Shown one piece after another: positions 12,111 through 23,706 of a stretch of 64,000 nucleotides of DNA. The DNA comes from Pegea sp. RAD2-039 (Eukaryota > Chordata > Thaliacea > Salpida > Salpidae). Both the position numbers and the translations under genes were made by a program. The notes under the pieces are model-generated. The model was not told the DNA's origin and did no database searches. It saw only the letters and a list, made by a program, of their open reading frames with translations. The DNA lies in assembly GCA_034620365.1 (NCBI GenBank), contig JAQGEQ010000041.1, positions 496,001 to 560,000 on the forward strand. The letters are read 5' to 3'. Positions within the stretch are counted from its first letter, which is position 1; each line of letters starts with the position of its first letter.

Positions 12111-15100
12111 AGACAGACTCAAAAATATTTAATAAAGAAGCAACAATTTTATGACAGTAACAAAATTCTTTTATCTATTTTTATTATCGTTATTTTTATA
12201 CTTGAGAGTGTAAAACTAACAAGTAGTTATAAAAGCTGTTATTCTTATAGGCTTGTTTATTTTTATAATCTTAAATACATTAAATTTACAAAGAAGAATT
12301 TAATTAAACAAACATTTATTATCATTTAAATCCCACAATAGAAAAATTATTTCTGTCCTCCATCTCTTTCAATAAATTACAAAACATAGTTTGAAACCCT
12401 TTTTAATCGTTGTTATAAGTGTTGACTGGTTTCTATAGCTACAAACTCAATATTCAAATTACAATGACATCAAGGTAGTCTTTATTATGGGAAGATTTAT
12501 GAATTTGGAAATATTGTATTTACAAAGGCTTCGTTTTGTTGTATCAACTTTTATCATCTACAAATTTGTAGTATGACGTCAATTAGTAAGTTTATGTTGC
12601 CGTAAATAAGGCCGTCCAATGATGTAATCTATTTGACATCATGTGATCATTACACATCTGTATCAGTATCAACATTTGCTTTAAAAGTACAAACCTTTTT
12701 GCTTCTGGATTAACTATGCAAGAATTCTTAAACAAAGGAATGCATAAAGTTTGATTAATAAAAAAATTTGTGATAGCATAAAAAACTGAGTCAAGAATTT
12801 GAAAATATTGTAAAAGATGAACCCATTTCGAACATTAAGTTTGAGATAATAAAAGTTTATTTTAATATATATGTTGATAGTGGATATTTACAAAACTTTT
12901 TTCTATCAGATTTATACAGTTATAATTTGCTTATTTAATAATAACTTCTTTTATATCTATTTTCATGATTGCTCTAAACTAAATGTTATGTAAAGCTATC
13001 TAAGAATTTATCGTTTAAATAGATAGCTGGCTTTGATAAACTAAACTTTATCTATAATCACAGATTAATCTTTTTTAGCTAAACAAGTGACTTGCCTCAG
13101 TATCATTGTTTTTTTTATAATTTGTTTAATAGATAGTCAAATAAGATTTAGTTTAAGTCTATTAAAAAATTATTCAAAGTTTAATGACTACACAGACATT
13201 TATTAAGAGGTAGATACACTTTAAAGATAGAAATATTTGAAAAGCACTTTAATTGAAAAAAGATTTGTCACAAAGATTTCCATCTTGATTAAACCATGAC
13301 AAATAACAAGATTGAGAAAACATTTGTTTTGTGATCTGATATATTTGCAATTTAAAACATTTGTAAAACATTTTTTAACATTAATTATGTTTGTATTTAA
13401 AATGTGAACAAATTAATTTGCTTGATGTCAAATTAAAAAGAACCAGTTGAGAAAAACAAAGTTTATGATTTATCAGAAACAGAACAAGCTTGTTGCTTTT
13501 CAAGTTATTGAAAAATAATTATTCAAATAACATTTTATTCTTTAAAACTTTGAATCATTGATTATTATTTAATAAAAAGATTTTATTTAAAGATAACCTA
13601 AAACATAAGATAACGTTTCCACAAAGATAACAAGTTTGAAATGATTTTGCTATTTCTGTAACAGGCTAGTTGCAATTGCCAAATTGTAAATTATATTCTG
13701 CTCAATGATTTAGATAATTAGTTTTACAAATAGACTTTGAATGGAAACTTGAGTTTTTAATAAAGATATTTTAATGAGGTTCATTAATATTAATCAAGAT
13801 TAATTTTTACATTGTAGATTTAAGAGATTGATAATTGGTTTATATAGCAGTAGTATATCTACTCAATGTTAAACAAATTTTTGATTTTACTGCGCTTAAT
13901 TTTAAACAAATAGGCTTAACTTAAAATTATAAAAATTAAATAGTCACTCGAGTTGCTTTTCAATATGTTGTTGCGTAGCTATTAAATCAGCAATGTAACC
14001 CAACCAAAGTAACTGAGACTTTGTAAAAGTAGACATTAATTAAATGAAAAAGCTAAAAATGGGTGTTAATCTCTCACCTACCTAATTCACCTGTTTAAAT
14101 TATAATACTTTGAGTTTACTTAAAAAATTTTTAAACAAGCAAATCTCTATAGTAAAAGTGAAACAAAACTTTAGTGGTTAACATTTGTATAAATGCGATT
14201 TAGTTTTTAAAAACGATAGAAAACCTTCCAGCATAATATTGAATTGAGTTTAACGTTTTTCAATGAATGAAATTAAAAGAACTACACATGTTATATTGTT
14301 ATACAAAGAAAAAGATGGAATATACTAATCGCAGTTTTAAACAAACATTAATTTCAAAGATTGCTTGGCAAAGCTATTTACACTTGAATAGTAAAAGTGT
14401 AAAATGAAATCACGGAAGCAAGAAGACTTTTGCAGATTAAATAAAAAATTACACAATGGAAAAAATCACTTAACTTTTCAAACAAAAAGTTTGACTTAGT
14501 CAAACAATGTTTGCTATAGTTGAAGGAATACAAGGGCTTTTAAACTATACGTCTTATGCTGATAAGAATCTTCCTTGTTCGAGACTCAACTAAAAAAGCA
14601 TTCAAAGCCAACATGATTACAGTGAAAGGAGTATCAATTTTAAACTGTGTACTACAAATAAAATACTTGCTGTAAAAGCATGTTTATATTGTTCGTCTGT
14701 CAAATCCGTTGTACAATTTTACTCAATCAATTTAACCTTTCTTAAAAACATTTTTGTGTAGATTTGATAAGTACTGATTAAATAGCAAATATTTTTCTAA
14801 ATGTATTTGCTTTGGTAAAATAATCTTGGTCAAATTCCTCGCTTAACAAAAATGAAATTTGAATTTATTTAAGTTTTGATTGATAATATTTTCTTTCAAA
14901 TTTTTTCTACTTTAGTGAAAATAATTAAATTTTCATTAAATATTTACATATGACTTCATAATAATTTGTTCAAATCAAAATATTTACCATCTTTACATGA
15001 CACTTGTATTATGTTGCTGAAACTTATCATAAACCTAAAGTGTTTTTAAGTTTTCAAAAAGTAACTTATTTTTCAATTTAATTTTAATTTTGTAAGTTTT

Positions 15101-16863
15101 TTAAAGCCTTATTTTCAAAAAACCCTAACCTTTTATTTGTGTTATGTTTGTTTTTTAAGTTTATTCTGCTCAAGTTTGTTGTTGTTTGTCTTTTGAATAG
15201 TACAAAATTTGAAAATACGCTGTAACTTCGAAACTAGGATAAGATGACGATTTGAAGACATGGTTCATGGTGGCAGCATTTTAATTTAAATAAATTTTAA
15301 TACTTTTGTAATCATAAAGAATGAATTTTATCTAATTTATTTTCTTATTCAAATGCGTCTTTTATTTATTGATAGCATGAAACATCTCAAACAATTACAG
15401 ATCTTGTAACATTGTTATCTAGTACCAGTATTATATAATCAAATAATACAAGATTTTATTTGATGTTGGTTTTATAACTTGTGGAATGAAACTATGTAAT
15501 TAGTTTTAGTGGTCAATTTTTTAATTGATAGATTATTATCAGGCAAAATTATTTTTTATTTAGTTGTATTTTTGTAAAATCGAATAAATATATTAAGATT
15601 AATTTTATTTAATTACTTAGAAATTGTTGTAAAATTGATTGATGATTTTAGTAATTTTTAAAGATCTATCTTATTACCTGCATACATATGTAACTATCTC
15701 TCATCACCAATAAATTTGGTAACAACAAAAAGAGACCACTAAAACACTTTAAGTAAAAGCTTAATTTTTCTAAAGATATAAACTATTTAGATGAAAAAAG
15801 ATTATATTGCGCTTACAGAAGCTTGTTATAGCTTTTTATCCACTTAAAAAATGAAAGCTTTTTTGTTAGGGTTAAACTGAAAACAAATTAACTTCAACTA
15901 AATGAACAAAATCTTAGCATCCGTAATACTTTAAACAGTTTTTACCATAAAATAATTTTTGTGATCAATTTTACACAATTATAAAACTGCATAAAGCAAA
16001 ATAGTGATTTTGAACTAAACAATTGTTTACACCACTTTGTTAAACTAGTTTCAATTCAGCTGTTCTTATTTTTTTCAAATAAATCTACCAAAATATAACT
16101 TTGTTTTTAACAAAACTTTTCCAAGCGTTGTTAGAATTTCAATACCATAAAATATTCAATTGGTTCAATCGATAATTTTTATATTTTAAACTTTTTGGAC
16201 AACAAGGGCATGTCTTCAAAACTTGTTTTAAACAAATCTTGCACTTGGTGGTCGATGTACTTTGTATTGTGTTTGCAATAGTACGCTTATCATAATAAAA
16301 TACTTAATGAAAAAACAATTAGTAAATCATTTAATGAATACATTTTTAAAAATTATATTTGTGTTATCAAAAACAAGAATATATAAGAAAAATGTAGTAT
16401 ACTTTAAAGTAAAAAAAGTATACTCATTATTTAGCAGTTTTATAAGGTCCAATGCCTTTAAACTGAAGTTAATTGTTGGTGAAAGTAAACTCATCAGAAT
16501 TTAATACCTTATACACATTCATAGATAGGCTAAATTATGAAATAATAGAACAAGATATTTACAGACAATGGCTTGGAAAAAATAGGAAAATTGTCGAATT
16601 AGTTTTAATTTTAATAAAATTACTTCTAAATAATTTCTTAGTAGAAAACACACTTTATTCTTTAAATCGTTTTATAACAAGTTTTAAATAACTCCAGTGA
16701 ATTTATTTATTCAGCCATTTTTACACTTCAAAGATACATCAACAGTTTTTGTACACATTAAGGGGAATACATAAAGTAATTTCATAACTTTCAAAGCTAA
16801 TATACGTCAATTTGTGGTACAAACCAATTGCTTAGTAAATCTTAATATATATTTTAAAGCAAA
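12111..16863. other. Gene-free AT-rich DNA upstream of CLEC16A
   Basis: No recognisable gene. A small less AT-rich patch at about 12560-12690 holds a TGACGTCA octamer (12574-12581) and the related tgacatcatgtgatcatt (about 12635-12652). The + strand open frames at 16262-16504 and 16473-16691 just upstream of CLEC16A are Ile/Leu/Lys-rich and look like chance. The CLEC16A promoter and any 5'UTR exon must lie here or be shorter than can be seen; no TATA or initiator stands out from the AT background. Confidence 0.55.
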
Positions 16864-16884
16864 ATGCTGAAACTAATCGATTGA
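16864..16884 (+). promoter_or_regulatory. Possible upstream ORF ahead of CLEC16A
   Basis: ATG at 16864, six codons (MLKLID) and TGA at 16882-16884, ending 19 nt before the chosen CLEC16A start. It could dampen translation if it lies in the mature 5'UTR. The transcript start is not known, so its presence in the mRNA is unproven. Confidence 0.3.
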
Positions 16885-16903
16885 ATATTTTTTTGATATT
16901 AAA

Positions 16904-19900
16904 ATGCATCGTCAAAGTTGGTTTTCAAGACCAAAGCCTCCAAAAAATGTACATTCACTTGAACATTTGAAGTAAGTAAATTTATTTTACATATAATAAT
17001 AACAATTTTTAAATTTTATTATTACACTTTTAATTGTAGTTTATTAGTTGTAGCTAAAACAGTTTTTTTTTGATAATTAAGAAAATAATCTGTCATACTT
17101 TCTATTTTTTTAATTTAACTGATATTTAATTATGAAATTTTCAATATTTTGTTATTTTTTGTTTATTTATATTTTAACATTCATATTAAGGATTGCTAAT
17201 AGTAAGAAAAACTTTTGTTAAGTTCTAAGTACTTGAAAATTAGAGATTTTTTTGTTTTTAAAATTCTTTTTGGAAACTTTAAATGGTAATCATTTTGTGA
17301 ATGTAAAAAGTTATAATAATAAGACATCTTCTTTTTTTATGAAATAGTTCCATATAAGTGGATGATCATATGATCTACATTTTGCATTATATCAATTTAA
17401 ATTTTAAAAGTTTTCTTTCAGAAATAAACATATATTTTATAACATATCAAATGGTGTATTTGATAGTATAATAATCATTTTATTAGTTTTGTTTTTTGTT
17501 CTATATAAATTATTGTTACATTCTTCAGTTATTCTTAAACTATTAAACAAATTAAAAAGTTTTTTGTTTAATTTGATCTTCATCTGTAAATCCTTTTTAA
17601 CAAACAAAACTTTTGTTACCAAATTGTGTTGAATATTGTTAAAAAATCAAAGTAAAAGTTTCTACCTGTAAGTTAAAAAAGATTGCATTGTTAGACTGAA
17701 AAGTCACAAAGAACAAAAATTGTAAAATAAAGTTAATATATTTATTGAAAATTTAAAAAATATATAAATGTTTTATCTCGTAATTTGTTTTAAATTTACA
17801 TTTTTAGATAGCCATATTTTTAATGTGCACTTCTAGGTTTCAAATATAAAAACATTTATTTTAAATCAAATAAAACTGATTATTTGTAGATATTTTATAA
17901 CTGATAATAAAGCAGTTTACTTTTAGATTATTATACAAAGTGATCATAAAGATTAAATGTTATTGTTGTTGGTATGTTTAAATTTAATATCTTCAAATGC
18001 AAAAGTTAAAAATTATTCAATGTTTATAACACGTTGAATTCTCTCTAATAAATTATCAATGTGAGTTTGATAGTTTCATATAAAAATCATTTTAAGTAAA
18101 AGTTTGAAAAAAATAATTTACAGTGATATATCAAATAATATTTATTAATTATTATATAAAATGTTTTTTTTTGAAAATAGTTCTTTGAAGATTGAATTTT
18201 AAAATAGATTACAAAAATAAGTTTAAAAATAATGTTGGTGAAATATTTAGCATTATAATATATAAACCAAGTTTTAGTATTTCAAATTATCTATTTTTTC
18301 AGATACCTACATTATTTACTCACAAAAAATCAAACTATAACAGAAAGTAATAAAAGTCTAATCGTTGAGGCGTTTCGTTCAATGTCAGAGATTCTTATAT
18401 GGGGAGATCAAAATGACAGTTCTGTTTTTGAGTGAGCAAATATTCTTGACATCCAAATATTTTCACTTATAATTTGCTCCAAGTTTTTACAGCATGTTCT
18501 AATTATTTTTCTTTATTTTTGATTAATTAATTTGTCTTTTTAATAGATTTTTTTTGGAAAAGAACATGTTTACTTTCTTTTTAAACATTCTGCAACAAAA
18601 TGCTGGAAATTATGTTTGTGTACAACTACTTCAAACATTAAATATTGTTTTTGAAAATCTTCATAATGAAACATCATTATGTAAGTTTTATTAAAAACTA
18701 TTTCTTGTATGTTACTTAACAGACATTTATCAAACTTTTCAATAAAATATAAAACTAAACAACTTATTTATTTTTCACAACAATTCTTACAACTTACAAT
18801 CGATATTTAGCTTGTATGACTCATAATGGATTCTTATCAACATTTCCTTTCACCAAATAATCAAGATATGTCTCAACCGCCAGAAAGCTTCTTTCTTAAG
18901 CTAGTGGCTTTACTGAGTCATAGTTTTTTTAAATTTTGTAAACTGTAGTCTTCTTGAAAAGATCAAGTAATCGAACAAAATGTATGTACAACTAGTTATG
19001 AAAAGAAACTCTCTTATCTTCTAGGAAGATAAAATTTTGATTAATAATTTTTGATCCAATTTCAAAAAGATTATTTTTCATGTTGAAAATTTGTACAATC
19101 TAACAAAATCGTGATACACTTGCAGATTCAGTACAAAAGACATGTCTCTTACCTAGAAAATTCACTTTTTAACATTTTGTTGGTTAATGTAATTTCAAAT
19201 GTTTCTCATGTATCACCTAAACTATTCGTAAAAGCGAAACAGCAAACATTTTTATTCATTTTGCTCTGTTTAACACATCCGGTTGTTTTATAGACTACAT
19301 GTTGTCAAATAACCATGTCAATGAAGTCATTTGCCATAAGTTTGATTTCTCAGACGAAGAAGTTATGGCATATTACATCTCATTCTTAAAGACTTTATCT
19401 TTACGCCTCAATGAGCACACTATTCATTTCTTCTACAATGAGGTTGGATGTTTGTTTACTAATTTACAATTTTGTTTTTGTTTTTTTCATTTTTATGGAT
19501 TTTTTGGTAAATTTTTTTTACTATCTCTTCAAGTTTTTCAAAATAAAATTTGGAAATTATTTATAAAACACAAAAATATCTGAAACCTCAACAGAATATT
19601 TTCTTAAATATTTTGAATAAATTATGATAATTTAAAATTCCTTTTATATTACAAATGTTGTTCAGCATACCGACGACTTCGCTCTTTACACCGAAGCTAT
19701 CAAATTTTTCAATCACTCTGAATCAATGGTACGGATAGCAGTTCGAACTTTGACTCTGAATGTCTACAAAGGTATCAACATCCATTAGTTGCTCATTTCA
19801 TATTTTTATTAATCAATTTATATTTAGTAAATGATGAGGCGATGCTTCGTTTTATTCGTGACAAAACAGGGGCACCTTATTTCTCTAATCTAACTTGGTT

Positions 19901-22900
19901 TATCGCTCAACATGTTCGATACATCGATAGTTGTGTACGAAGTGATGTAAAGTAAGTTAGAAGTTACTTCAACTAACATCAACTTGAACTTCTAACTTGT
20001 AGTCATCAGCAAAGAGGTCGTCTACGTGATCTGATAGCTGAACACTTAGACTACATGCATTACATCAATGATATCTTAACACTTGAAAATAAGATGTTAA
20101 ATGAGATGTTGATTGATCATCTTCTACATCGTCTTTTTCTACCTCTTTACATTCACTCATTGACTGAAGGAATACCTGGTGATAGTGACGTATGTAATAT
20201 TTACTTTTATCGGTTATCAATTAATTTTTAATTTTGTTATTTCAGGAAAACAATTTAATTAGTTCAGTTGTAGGTCTATTTCTTCTGTCGCAAGTATGTT
20301 TCAACTACTTTTCACTCAATCATTTTGAATATTTAATAATTTGTGAACTTCAACTCTTCTAATAATTGTATAAAGTTACTTTAAAATAGTTGATTTGAAA
20401 AAACCAATTCAACTTTCTAGTCTCATCTGCTATTGCTTTCCAGGTCTTTCTCATTCTACACAATGATATCTTGATCAATAAACTAGCAGATATCATTTTA
20501 AACAACAACTTAGATTCGATCAAGATGTCGAACCATCAGGTTCAGTTTTATTTCAATTCGAAAATCAAATAAAAAAATAATCGATTTTTTTGAACTTTTA
20601 AACTCACTTTTTGAAACTAATAAAACTCGATAAAAACACTTTTCTCCAAAACTTTAAATTTGTTTCGTTTAATGTCTTGAAATACTTCAGTTGAAGTCTA
20701 ATGGGATCATGGAGCAACCAGAGAGTTTGGAAACTCTTCTGTCTTCAGTTAAAATGAAATCAAAGACGAAAGTGAAGTCAGTAAAAAGACCTAATTACAG
20801 AAACATCGGTTAGTAGATCATTCAACATTTACGGGTTGAAATTCAAACCAACTCCCAGGATCAGATGAAGATGATGAAGATCGAGTCTTGAGATCTGAGA
20901 AGTCTGAAAAATCTCCCGATCAATCGACCTCAAGAAGTTTTGACAAAGAAACATCAGACAAAGGTGAAGTTGGAATGAATTTGTGTCTCAATCATCTGAT
21001 TTTGATTTGATTTTTGTCTTTAGACTCCTCTAATGATACAGATGCAGAGACAGGTTCGGATGCTGAGAAGAGATGCAGGTTTGATTCAAGAAATAATCAA
21101 ATTAATCTTTTTTATTTCTGGCTATATTTGCAGCCGACCATTTTTGGACAATATTTTTAGCGCTTTAAATTGTACTGACAATGACTACAATGCTTTATTT
21201 GCACTGTGTCTCATCTACGCTATGCTTCATAATAGAGGTCCGTGTTAGATCTTCATCACTAATTCATACAGAGATCGTTTAAAAATCTTTTGCTAAATTA
21301 GAAAATTGTAAAATTGTTTAAAAATAACATATTTTCAGGAATTGATTCAAATTTGAAAAATATTCTTGAATTTGATACAAATAGATGTGAAGAGATAGAG
21401 AGCGAGACATCATATAGTCTTTGGTTGAAGGAACGACTTCTTAGGATCATCAGCAAATCAGTAAAAACAGGTCTTTCAACTTTCACCAACTTTTTTCGAG
21501 CATTTTTGTAGCTTTGATTTAATTCAGATAAAGAAAGTAATTATCATCTGCTACTGACTTCTCTTCTTTTATCTCTACTTCTTTTGAAGTCTTTAATACC
21601 TCATCAATTTCGTTTGTAGATCTTTTGATTAAATCTTTGATAATATTTTCAACAGAAGGTAAGATACGTCTGGCAACTCTACAGCTTTCTGCGATTTTAC
21701 TGAAACGATTAGGAATCAGCAACAATCATTGCATCTTACTTCAAAATCATCTAAACTCACTACAGGTTTATCACTCTTTCATTTCTAGCCACTAGTCGGC
21801 GCTCACGAGTTGCCTTCCTATGTTAATCACGTGATAGCTAATTAGAATATTTCGATGATGAGATTTGTGATCTTTTTTTAGCAATCTCACAACATCAGTA
21901 AGAGCAACCTACACTCCTACGTCAAGGTAATCCTCTTCATCTTCCTCTGCTCTTATGCATCAATCTCTTCTTTCAGGAAGAAGAGATTCTTTTGGATATC
22001 TTTGAAGATGAATACAGGACATCATCAGTGAGTTCATTTGAAGCTACATCTCCATCAGACCCCTAAAACTGATCTCATTTCAGCAGCGGAGTTTTAACGT
22101 CGAGTATTTGATGATGGACTCATCTTTGCTCCTCTATCCCACTGGGACTCCTCTTACAGGGATCGACTTCATCAAAAGACTTCCTTGTGGCGAAAGTGAA
22201 CAAGCACGACGAGTAATCATTAGTGACGTCATCATGTGATGATGTCTTCACAACATCATCTCACAGGCAGTCGGAGTCTTTTTAATCATTCGCAAGTTGT
22301 GGATGACGTCACAAAACGAGGTGGAAACTCAACTTCCGTTGACACGTGATCAGGATTGTATCCATGACAACGAAAAACTCGATTTAAGTTGGTTACTGAT
22401 GTCAATTAGTGAAGTAGCTTCATTCTCAGCTCGCAGATAACAGTGATTTGATCGCGTGTACGGTAGTATCACGTGACCAACGTCATCGCCGCTTTCTCGT
22501 CGTCGATTTGTATCAAATCATTTTAGTTGAACCCGATAGTAAGCGGCTCGGTTGGGGAGTAGTGAAGTTTGCCGGATATTTGCAAGTCAGCCCCCGCCAA
22601 ACTCATTTTAATCCCTCAATCTGTTGACGCCATCTTTTTTTGAAGGATGTAGAAGTTAGCAATCATCCTGATGATAGCCGCTCCCTAAAGATCACAATCC
22701 ACCGGACTTCTGGTCAGCGTCGCGTCCCTCTTCTTGTTGCTACTCTCATCTTTGATGACCACATCAGGTTTGACATCTACAAATATATTGATGACGTCAT
22801 CAACGCGAGAAGTACAGATGTATGGCGGCGAAACAGCGATTGACGAAAGGTCGACTTCGCGCGCGAAATCTCAAGCTGCAGCGAATCGCATCACTGATTG

Positions 22901-23272
22901 GACTCCCTGAATCTTCAATAGATGATCCGTTTGCTTCATCTTATCTCCTCAATTCTTCAGGTAATCTTTCGAATCTTCATCCTAATCTTCATCTTCATCT
23001 GTTCAGCGACTCCTCACAAACCTCAACAACAATTCCGTGTCTTCAACTCGTCGATGACGTCATCAGGAAGCGATCGATTTCAATCGGACTCCAAACACGC
23101 CCCAAGTACCCCAACTGCGCGAGTTTATCCGCTCCTCAAACGACCAGGACACGCTGCATCGCGAATTGGGAATCTTGGACTTCCGACTACCGCTTCAGCA
23201 ACTCGTCAGCAATTAAAAGAAAAAGAAATCGCAAAAGATGACGTCATCAGCGGTGATGTCATCTCATCTTGA
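16904..23272 (+). CDS. CLEC16A: CLEC16A / Ema / GOP-1 endosome-autophagy protein
   Basis: Complete gene, 23 exons, 2691 coding nt, 896 aa: 16904-16971, 18303-18431, 18547-18680, 19294-19442, 19666-19771, 19828-19951, 20003-20189, 20246-20293, 20444-20539, 20691-20808, 20859-20963, 21024-21078, 21134-21237, 21339-21470, 21656-21765, 21882-21926, 21977-22027, 22084-22212, 22267-22387, 22437-22585, 22646-22767, 22818-22960, 23007-23272. All junctions are GT..AG and keep frame. The family acts on endosomes and lysosomes in endosomal maturation, autophagy and mitophagy (fly Ema with HOPS; worm GOP-1 with Rab2). Despite the name it is not a C-type lectin. Hallmarks: N-terminal FPL-type region (residues ~45-200) with [34 protein letters not shown] and [17 protein letters not shown]; then SRPFLDNIF (~440), [11 protein letters not shown] (~573), [32 protein letters not shown] and [11 protein letters not shown] (~707). 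An acidic Ser-rich linker spans ~385-440. The start at 16904 is the first ATG giving the conserved [11 protein letters not shown]. The C-terminal tail is shorter than in vertebrates. Confidence 0.96.
22081..22086 (+). promoter_or_regulatory. Tandem NAGNAG splice acceptor in CLEC16A
   Basis: The 3' splice site of intron 17 reads cagcag, so exon 18 may begin at 22084 or 22087. Both choices keep the frame and differ by one Gln before [11 protein letters not shown]. Such tandem acceptors often yield two isoforms. Confidence 0.6.
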
Positions 23273-23280
23273 TCACGTGA
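22224..23280. promoter_or_regulatory. Cluster of TGACGTCA / TCACGTGA palindromes inside CLEC16A
   Basis: TGACGTCA at 22224, 22304, 22792, 23055 and 23239, and TCACGTGA at 22469 and 23273, all within 1.06 kb. They fall in introns (22224 in intron 18, 22792 in intron 21), in coding exons (22304, 22469, 23055, 23239) and just past the stop codon (23273). Known binders of such sites are CREB/ATF-type bZIP proteins and MITF/TFE-, MYC- or USF-type bHLH proteins. Actual binding here is inference. Confidence 0.4.
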
Positions 23281-23372
23281 TGTCTGTTCGTTTGTAAATA
23301 TTTGATTTTTCGCTTTAGAAACACTAAAAAACTGTTGACGAAAATTAAAGAAACTTCAAAACTGTTCACGGA

Positions 23373-23687
23373 TTGATACGACTAAATTTCCACCAATCAA
23401 AATCAAGGATTGAGTTAATGCAACATCCGATAACTATTCCTTGCATCATCAAAGAACATCTTCTTCCAAAATCTTTCTTTACTCCTAAAAACAAGAAATT
23501 GTTTGAAAGATTTCAAATTAGGAAACTGAAATTTGAGGTAGTTAAAAAACAAATTGATTTTAAAATTGACTTAAAAAAGTTTTCTGAAAACTTCACAAAT
23601 GTCCTTAAATTCTGGATGTCAAAAAAACAGACTTTTATTCAGTTGACATTTGATATAAAAACAAGAAAACTAGTTTGTTGTCGGTGA
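23373..23687 (+). other. 104-codon open frame in the CLEC16A 3' region, doubtful
   Basis: Starts 100 nt after the CLEC16A stop and ends 13 nt before AATAAA at 23701, so it fits wholly in the presumed 3'UTR. The product is very Lys/Phe/Ile-rich (for example KKQIDFKIDLKKFSENF), has no signal peptide or recognised domain, and its length is about what chance gives in 64 kb of this composition. It is most likely untranslated. A small independent gene is the alternative. Confidence 0.15.
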
Positions 23688-23700
23688 CCTTAAATTGTTG

Positions 23701-23706
23701 AATAAA
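23701..23706 (+). terminator. Candidate poly(A) signal of CLEC16A
   Basis: AATAAA in the context ttgaataaagtt, 429 nt after the stop. A near-identical context, ttgaataaagtt, recurs near 23840. Either could be used. Confidence 0.45.

Noticed and set aside
15121-15131. Telomere-like aaccctaacc
   Set aside because: Only one and a half units, with no array. Similar lone gttagggtt motifs near 15868 and 61039 are also isolated.
19111-19293. 60-codon frame upstream of CLEC16A exon 4
   Set aside because: It lies in intron 3 and ends exactly at the acceptor. The homologous protein needs the splice at 19294 to give TSLYYMLSNN.
21519-21725. Minus-strand frame of 68 codons
   Set aside because: Antisense shadow of CLEC16A intron 14 and exon 15, which are fixed by homology on the + strand.
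22822-23241. 139-codon frame taken as the normal CLEC16A C-terminus
   Set aside because: The spliced frame through 23007-23272 resembles vertebrate CLEC16A tails better. The unspliced frame is kept only as a possible isoform in the findings.
16904-23272. C-type lectin function implied by the CLEC16A name
   Set aside because: No lectin fold, signal peptide or lectin cysteine pattern is seen. The family is cytosolic/endosome-associated.
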